This document shows positions 37,920 through 41,876 of a DNA stretch of 41,876 bases, one piece after another; within the stretch, counting starts at the first letter, position 1, and every line of letters starts with the position of its first letter. The notes beneath the pieces were generated by a model that had not been told where the DNA came from, did not search any database, and saw only the letters and a list, made by a program, of their open reading frames with translations. The stretch spans positions 1-41,876 of the forward strand of contig JAQBNK010000004.1 in NCBI GenBank assembly GCA_028288595.1, written 5' to 3'. The stretch comes from Chitinophagaceae bacterium. Its GTDB lineage: Bacteria; Bacteroidota; Bacteroidia; Chitinophagales; Chitinophagaceae. The position numbers and the translations under genes were made by a program.

Positions 37920-37959
37920 GCAGTTGAAAGATGCAGTTACACGCCCAACCCTCAACTGC
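37920..37959. repeat. GCAGTTGA / TCAACTGC inverted repeat upstream of alaS
   Basis: GCAGTTGA (37920-37927) and TCAACTGC (37952-37959) are exact 8-bp complements, 24 nt apart, in the alaS-M23 intergenic region. The same word occurs downstream of alaS at 35208-35216. Confidence 0.5.
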
Positions 37960-37997
37960 CAGCTTATTTTTTGGATTCTCTTTTCTTTTGAAGCCGC

Positions 37998-38005
37998 TAT
38001 CTTTG
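37998..38005 (+). promoter_or_regulatory. -7 promoter element of the M23 peptidase gene
   Basis: TATCTTTG is an exact TAnnTTTG match 59 nt upstream of the ATG at 38065. The nearest -33-like TTTG is at 37970-37973, giving a 24-bp spacer that is longer than the usual 19-21. On the opposite strand, 38022-38029 reads TACCTTTG and could serve alaS. Confidence 0.45.
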
Positions 38006-38064
38006 ACCGTTTCAAGGGCATCAAAGGTAAATTAAAGTGAATTTAGAATTTTGAATTCTGAATA

Positions 38065-39036
38065 ATGAAGAAAATCAAATACTTCTACAACACGCATACC
38101 CTGCGGTATGAAAAACTGGTGACGCCACTAAGGGTTCACCTGTTGAAGTTATTTGGTTTCCTGGCGTCCTCGCTGGTTACCGCTTTTATTATTGTTTCTG
38201 TAGCTTATCGTTACTTTCCTTCAGCCAGCGAAAAAATGCTCCGGCAACAAAATGACGACCTTAAACAGAATTATAAATTATTGAGTGAAGAAGTGAAAGA
38301 TTTACAAATTCAGATGCAGGGACTGGAACAAAGAGATAATGAAGTTTACCGTTCTATTTTTGAATCCACACCCATTCCTGATAGTGCCCGGCTAAAAGAA
38401 ATGCAAAAAAGCAAAGAGGTCCAGCTCGTAAGAACAATGAGCGGGGACGCGCTGGTAAATAGCCTGGGCGAACAGGTGAGTAAATTAAAACTACGGCTTG
38501 CGTACCAGGAGAGATCTTACAATGAAATTGGTGGGATGGTAAAAAATAAAGAAAAGCTGCTGGCTGCCATTCCGGCTATTCAGCCGGTCAGTAATAAAAA
38601 TCTCACCCGCATCGCTTCGGGCTTTGGAGTAAGAATAGATCCCGTATATAAAGTTGCGAAACGGCATGAAGGGCTGGACTTTGCAGCGCCTATTGGTACG
38701 CCTATTTATGCCACTGCGGATGGCCGTGTGGCTGATATTGTATATAGTTCAGGCGGTTATGGAAACCATGTGATCGTTGATCATGGTTATGGCTATGAGA
38801 CCTTATATGGCCACATGTCAAGGATGAAGGCGCGTCGCGGACAATACGTGAAAAGAGGGGAAGTAATAGGTTATGTGGGAAGTACCGGTAAAAGTACTGG
38901 TCCGCATTGCCATTATGAGGTTCACCGGGGGGGCAAAGCTGTTGATCCGGTTTATTATTTTTATAATGATCTTTCCCCTGAACAGTTCGATCGCATGCTT
39001 AAATTGGCCGCGGCGGGAAATCAAAGTTTGGATTAA
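38065..39036 (+). CDS. M23-family (LytM-like) metallopeptidase, membrane-anchored
   Basis: This 323-aa cell-envelope protein probably cleaves or binds peptidoglycan cross-bridges. A short cytoplasmic N-terminus precedes one transmembrane helix (about 29-48, LFGFLASSLVTAFIIVSVAY). A coiled-coil region follows (about 58-175, rich in Gln/Lys/Leu/Glu). The C-terminal M23 domain (about 183-310) has the zinc ligands His201 and Asp205 in RHEGLDF and the HxH motif His281-Cys-His283 in GPHCHYEV. All catalytic residues are present, so it should be active. It is divergently arranged with alaS. Confidence 0.93.
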   Translation: MKKIKYFYNTHTLRYEKLVTPLRVHLLKLFGFLASSLVTAFIIVSVAYRYFPSASEKMLRQQNDDLKQNYKLLSEEVKDLQIQMQGLEQRDNEVYRSIFESTPIPDSARLKEMQKSKEVQLVRTMSGDALVNSLGEQVSKLKLRLAYQERSYNEIGGMVKNKEKLLAAIPAIQPVSNKNLTRIASGFGVRIDPVYKVAKRHEGLDFAAPIGTPIYATADGRVADIVYSSGGYGNHVIVDHGYGYETLYGHMSRMKARRGQYVKRGEVIGYVGSTGKSTGPHCHYEVHRGGKAVDPVYYFYNDLSPEQFDRMLKLAAAGNQSLD

Positions 39037-39269
39037 CATACCATTACGAAACTTTTTTACTCATTCTTCGTCTTATATGTGGATTGGTTGTAGAAAACGA
39101 TAAGCGGGTTTTCAACCCCATCTCTTAACATTTTGTTTTTAAACTTTTAGAGAACTTTGAGTTCTAAGAATTAAGTGTTGTGATAAAAATGACTGAGTTT
39201 TGGCATCTGATTTGCGATTGATATAAAGCAAGTAGTCAATTTTCTCATAAGCAGTTAGTTTTGGTTGCG
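39037..39269. other. non-coding stretch after the M23 gene
   Basis: About 230 bases with no credible coding frame on either strand. They contain a small AGAAC-TTTGA-GTTCT hairpin (39151-39165) and end in a strong plus-strand terminator. It may be a long 3' UTR of the peptidase gene or a small RNA gene. I find no consensus promoter inside it. Confidence 0.3.
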
Positions 39270-39300
39270 GCCCCTGTTTCCACAGGGGCTTACTTTTTTT
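39270..39300 (+). terminator. plus-strand terminator downstream of the M23 peptidase gene
   Basis: GCCCCTGT (39270-39277) pairs exactly with ACAGGGGC (39282-39289) around TTCC, followed by TTACTTTTTTT. The T run lies inside the 3' end of the minus-strand VanZ-like gene, so it works on plus-strand transcripts. Confidence 0.75.
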
Positions 39301-39664
39301 TATACCTTTTGCTGAACCACCTGAAGACTGCAATTCCCAACAAACAGCCAGCTGCATCTGCCACCATATCCATTAGCTCGAAAGAACGGTTAACCGACCA
39401 ATACTTTTGAACGAATTCCATCAAAATTCCATACACCGTTCCGCATAAAGCAATTATAAAAGAAATTTTAAATGAGGGATACCTGAAAGAACCCATAAAA
39501 AGAAAACAGAGAGCAGCAAACAATCCGATGTGGGCGAATTTGTCAAAAAATATTTCAGCCAGTAATTTATTTTCTGGAAAAGCTGAGCCTGGAATTACCA
39601 GCAGGATGGTAAGAATTATTAAAAATCCTATAGCGCCTGTAAGCGAAAATTTATACACGTTCAA
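39290..39664 (-). CDS. VanZ-like family membrane protein
   Basis: This 124-aa integral membrane protein has about four hydrophobic segments. Examples are LTGAIGFLIILTILLVIPG (about 8-26), HIGLFAALCFLFMGSF (about 46-61) and ISFIIALCGTVYGILMEF (about 68-85), with a fourth near 101-116. The conserved DKFAHIGLF segment and the later GILMEFVQKYWSVNRSFELMDMVAD block are typical of VanZ-like proteins. Original VanZ gives low-level teicoplanin resistance, but most family members, including this one, have no known role. It is separated from the fasciclin gene by a terminator and may be transcribed alone. Confidence 0.82.
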   Translation of the reverse strand: MNVYKFSLTGAIGFLIILTILLVIPGSAFPENKLLAEIFFDKFAHIGLFAALCFLFMGSFRYPSFKISFIIALCGTVYGILMEFVQKYWSVNRSFELMDMVADAAGCLLGIAVFRWFSKRYKKK

Positions 39665-39673
39665 ATATAAAAT

Positions 39674-39696
39674 AAAAAAGGGCCGTGATACGGCCC
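39674..39696 (-). terminator. terminator of the fasciclin gene
   Basis: On the minus strand GGGCCGT pairs exactly with ACGGCCC around ATC, followed by a run of Ts (complement of 39674-39679). It lies 22 nt after the fasciclin stop codon and insulates the VanZ-like gene. Confidence 0.85.
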
Positions 39697-39718
39697 CTGG
39701 TTTTTCATTTACATTTTT

Positions 39719-40272
39719 TTAAGGCATCAATACCGTATCAATCACATGGATCACTCCATTACTTTGGTTCACGTCTTTGATAGTCACTTTCGCTTTATTT
39801 CCTTTGCTGTCTGTCACCCAAACATTTTTTCCTTTCATTTGAAAAGTCAGATCTTCTCCCTGTACGGTTTTAGCCGTGTATGTGCCGTTATTCTTTTTAA
39901 TCCAGTCCATTAATGTTTTACCACTTATTCTTCCTGCGATAACATGGTAGGTAAGAATAGAGGTAAGTGTTGATTTGTTTTCTGGCTTAACCAGGGTTTC
40001 AACTGTGCCAGCCGGTAATTTTCCGAAAGCCGCATTGGTTGGCGCAAAAACGGTGAACGGGCCTGCGCCTGATAATGTCTCCACTAATCCTGCTGCTTGT
40101 ACTGCCGCAACAAGTGTAGTGTGGTCTTTGGAATTAACTGCATTCTGAATGATATTTTTAGAGGGATACATAGCAGCGCGCCGCCAACCATTACTGAATG
40201 TTCCTGTGCGAAAGATGCAGAAGCTAAAAACAATCCTGTAGCCAGTAAAAATAAAGTTTGAATCTTTTTCAT
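39719..40272 (-). CDS. secreted fasciclin-domain protein, apparently frameshifted
   Basis: The gene encodes one FAS1 (fasciclin) domain, an extracellular adhesion-type fold. The signal peptide (MKKIQTLFLLATGLFLASAS then FAQ) is read in the frame starting at 40272. The mature domain (MYPSKNIIQNAVNSKDHTTL, GPFTVFAPTNAAFGKLPAGT, LTYHVIAGRIS, VIHVIDTVLMP) is read in another frame. The frames meet at a (GC)3 tract at 40176-40181. Removing one GC restores a continuous protein of about 183 aa with junction VGGAAMYPSKN. Without that change the domain frame opens only from 40300 with no export signal. This is either a true mutation, a slippage switch or an assembly error. The gene lies behind a sigma/anti-sigma pair. 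Confidence 0.8.
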
Positions 40273-40301
40273 ATAATTTTTTTGTTTTGATTTTATACAT
40301 C

Positions 40302-40325
40302 TACGAAGTATGAAAAAGAGCGGTT
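40302..40325 (-). promoter_or_regulatory. candidate ECF-type promoter of the fasciclin gene
   Basis: The minus strand reads AACCG (40325-40321), 15 bp, then CGTA (40305-40302), ending 29 nt before the signal-peptide ATG. An AAC-type -35 and a CGTA/CGTC-type -10 at this spacing are typical of ECF sigma factors, and no TAnnTTTG is near. This is inference from a single site. Confidence 0.35.
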
Positions 40326-40331
40326 TTTAAA

Positions 40332-40370
40332 AATGAAACTTTTTTGAAAATATTTTAAAGACGTTTCATT
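40332..40370. repeat. AATGAAAC inverted repeat upstream of the fasciclin promoter
   Basis: AATGAAAC (40332-40339) and GTTTCATT (40363-40370) are exact complements separated by 23 A/T-rich bases. They sit just upstream of the candidate ECF -35 element and could be an operator. Confidence 0.4.
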
Positions 40371-40452
40371 ATACATTCATTATACGCAGGATGGTAGTGC
40401 TCAAACCATGCTGTGATGATCAGGAAAAAGTTTAAAAATAAAAAACTGGATT

Positions 40453-41250
40453 TTAAGAAACTTTCCCTGCAACATACATCGCCTGCATGTTGGGAGCGGG
40501 GCTGCCGCCCTCTTTCTCAAGTGTAATAGCGAACATCTGTGCTTTGGGAATGTTCTTCATTTTGCAAAGCCCGCCATTACAATCACCGAGCATGCCCGCA
40601 TTTACGGGTTTGCCATCAACGATGGCCCATAATTGATATTGCATACCCGCAGGCGCCTGGGGCAATTTGTTCTCTAAAACATAAACATCTTTTGTGTGGG
40701 TATCCCAATAAACCGTGGCCATGTTATCTTCTTTTCCCGGTATGCCTTTCATAGGGACAACGGCCATTGCGGGATCTTTGATCATTTCCATGGAAGTATC
40801 CAATACATGCAGTTTGGTTTGCATGATATTGATATTCGCCTGCATCGTGGACTGTTCTGCAAGCAGGTTTTCATAGCTGCTTTGCATGTTATGGTAGCTG
40901 TTATAATAATAAACATTCATTGCAGCGCTGGCAATAAATAATATAACACTTGCTGCCGCTAAATACTTCCATGTATTTTTTTGGCCCTGTCGCAATTGAA
41001 CAACGGGCGCCGGTGCAGATTTAAATTCATCTTCCAGGGAATCAAAAAGATTTTTTTTAACTGATGATGGCGGGGCAGTTGCATTTGCAAAAGCATGCTT
41101 TTCGAGTGAAGCCGAAAAGTCGTTCACCGCGACAGCCACTTCAGGATGAGTAAGCATCATAGCCTGTACTTCTGCCGTTTCTTCAGGAGAAGTAAGGCCA
41201 AGCACAAAACTTTCAATAATTCCGCTTTCTATGTATGCTTTTACATCCAC
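40453..41250 (-). CDS. RskA-type anti-sigma factor (membrane)
   Basis: This 265-aa single-pass membrane protein is likely to hold the adjacent ECF sigma factor inactive. The N-terminal cytoplasmic part (about 1-75, IESGIIESFVLGLTSPEE) resembles the anti-sigma-K type without a zinc HxxxCxxC motif. One transmembrane helix is at about 95-114 (YLAAASVILFIASAAMNVYY), followed by a coiled segment. The extracytoplasmic RskA domain (about 165-265) contains VYWDTHTKDVYVLENKLP and MQYQLWAIVDGKPVNAG. Two cysteines, Cys224 and Cys229 (CNGGLC), lie on the periplasmic side and could respond to redox state; that is speculation. It begins 6 nt after the sigma gene stop. Confidence 0.9.
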   Translation of the reverse strand: MDVKAYIESGIIESFVLGLTSPEETAEVQAMMLTHPEVAVAVNDFSASLEKHAFANATAPPSSVKKNLFDSLEDEFKSAPAPVVQLRQGQKNTWKYLAAASVILFIASAAMNVYYYNSYHNMQSSYENLLAEQSTMQANINIMQTKLHVLDTSMEMIKDPAMAVVPMKGIPGKEDNMATVYWDTHTKDVYVLENKLPQAPAGMQYQLWAIVDGKPVNAGMLGDCNGGLCKMKNIPKAQMFAITLEKEGGSPAPNMQAMYVAGKVS

Positions 41251-41256
41251 TTTGTT

Positions 41257-41796
41257 TTACATCATTTTTCTTAGATCAGTTAATGCTTTTCTCAGCCTGG
41301 TTTTTACGGTTCCTAAAGGCACCTTCAGTAAATCAGATATCTCTTCCTGGGTATACCCTTTAAAATAAGCCAGTTCAACCAGCCTGCGATAATCTTCAGG
41401 TAATTTTTCAACAATTCTTTTAAGGCCGATCTTATCTGTATTTAGCTGGACTCCCTCTCCTCCATCATATACGGTATCGGTAAGTTCAAGGTTTTGCCTG
41501 CTGTTTTTAAACTGCCGGCTGCGAACATAATCAATAGAAGCATTCCTGGCGATATTCAGCATCCAGGTAAATAATCGCCCTTTCGTTTCATTGTATTGTT
41601 CAATCTGCCGCCAGATTTTAATAAACACTTCCTGCAATACATCATTCCCGGTTTCTTTGTCTGAAACGATATTACAGACGATAGTATATAAAGCCCCTGA
41701 ATAGTTCTCATATAAATGATCAAAAGCTGAACGGTCACGTTGTTTTAACAAGGTTACCAGTTCAGCTTCTGTATATTTTGAAGTGGAATTTATCAT
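41257..41796 (-). CDS. ECF-family RNA polymerase sigma factor, SigK-like
   Basis: This protein of about 179 aa is a group IV sigma factor that directs RNA polymerase to a small regulon. Region 2 reads NDVLQEVFIKIWRQIEQYN and FTWMLNIARNASIDYVRSRQ. Region 4 has LPEDYRRLVELAYFKGYTQE and the helix-turn-helix DLLKVPLGTVKTRLRKAL. I start at the ATG at 41796 (MINSTSKYTEAEL). The longer frame to 41844 runs over the end of another gene and adds residues that do not look like a sigma factor. The cognate anti-sigma gene follows 6 nt later. Its own promoter would be upstream, beyond or near the window edge. Confidence 0.92.
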   Translation of the reverse strand: MINSTSKYTEAELVTLLKQRDRSAFDHLYENYSGALYTIVCNIVSDKETGNDVLQEVFIKIWRQIEQYNETKGRLFTWMLNIARNASIDYVRSRQFKNSRQNLELTDTVYDGGEGVQLNTDKIGLKRIVEKLPEDYRRLVELAYFKGYTQEEISDLLKVPLGTVKTRLRKALTDLRKMM

Positions 41797-41812
41797 GTAA
41801 GCATTCGAAAGA

Positions 41813-41876
41813 TTAGCCTGCCAGCTTCTCGTAATCTTCCGCACTCATCAGTTTATCAATATCCGCGGGATCAGAC
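41813..41876 (-). CDS. C-terminal end of an unidentified gene (cut by the window edge)
   Basis: A frame open to the right edge encodes SDPADIDKLMSAEDYEKLAG followed by TAA, ending 16 nt before the sigma-factor ATG on the same strand. The acidic, helical composition looks like a genuine protein tail, and the short spacing suggests co-transcription with the sigma gene. With only about 20 residues visible no function can be given. Confidence 0.5.
   Translation of the reverse strand, partial: SDPADIDKLMSAEDYEKLAG

Noticed and set aside
40084-40272. 62-codon frame with a signal peptide, considered as a separate small secreted protein
   Set aside because: Its signal peptide is followed by out-of-frame sequence, and the fasciclin domain begins at the same point in another frame. 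One broken gene is the simpler explanation.
39719-40300. Fasciclin gene starting at 40300 as an intact 193-aa cytosolic protein
   Set aside because: The extra N-terminus is an out-of-frame reading of the signal peptide, and it starts close to the candidate -10 element. FAS1 proteins are normally exported.

Overview
This window looks like a chromosome segment from a Bacteroidota bacterium, most likely of the Chitinophagaceae/Sphingobacteriia type. The supporting signs are SusC/SusD outer-membrane pairs, many Cys-anchored lipoproteins, low-to-moderate GC, and Bacteroidota-type promoters (TTTG, 19 bp, TAnnTTTG) in place of Shine-Dalgarno-led starts. Most of it is chromosomal housekeeping DNA. 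I see no rRNA, tRNA, CRISPR array, insertion sequence, integrase or phage gene.

Layout. 1-6 kb: gyrB with a strong terminator, a 68-aa conserved-looking small protein, and mfd convergent with it (the two genes share a CTAG as both stop codons). 6-11 kb: a stand-alone ferredoxin-NADP-reductase-like flavoprotein, a TonB-dependent receptor and a DUF72 protein. 11-12.7 kb: two divergently transcribed paralogous lipoproteins of unknown function. 12.8-17 kb (minus strand): a run DUF502 membrane protein - serC - DUF1015 - TPR protein. 17-19.5 kb: an RND/MMPL-type exporter. 19.6-30.1 kb: two consecutive SusC/SusD units, each with its own exact-consensus promoter and its own terminator. The second unit also encodes a surface-lipoprotein-like protein. 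No glycoside hydrolase or other degradative enzyme is present, so the substrate cannot be assigned. 30.4-35.1 kb (minus): DUF1028/TPR protein - gatB - TlpA-like thioredoxin lipoprotein, preceded by a tandem-PDZ protein. 35.2-39 kb: alaS divergent from an M23 peptidase. 39.3-41.9 kb (minus): an ECF sigma factor, a RskA-type anti-sigma factor and a secreted fasciclin-domain protein, then a VanZ-like protein. The C-terminus of one more gene is cut by the right edge.

The most coherent candidate system is the sigma / RskA-type anti-sigma / fasciclin module. Its gene content parallels the SigK-RskA-MPT70/MPT83 system of mycobacteria. A plausible ECF promoter and an inverted repeat lie in front of the fasciclin gene. 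That gene carries an apparent 2-nt frameshift at a (GC)3 tract between its signal peptide and its domain. Other points of interest are the divergent lipoprotein paralogues, several different short intergenic repeats arranged as inverted or tandem copies, and the repeated promoter geometry of the three outer-membrane receptor genes.

Functional calls rest on motif and family recognition by eye. No database search or folding program was run.
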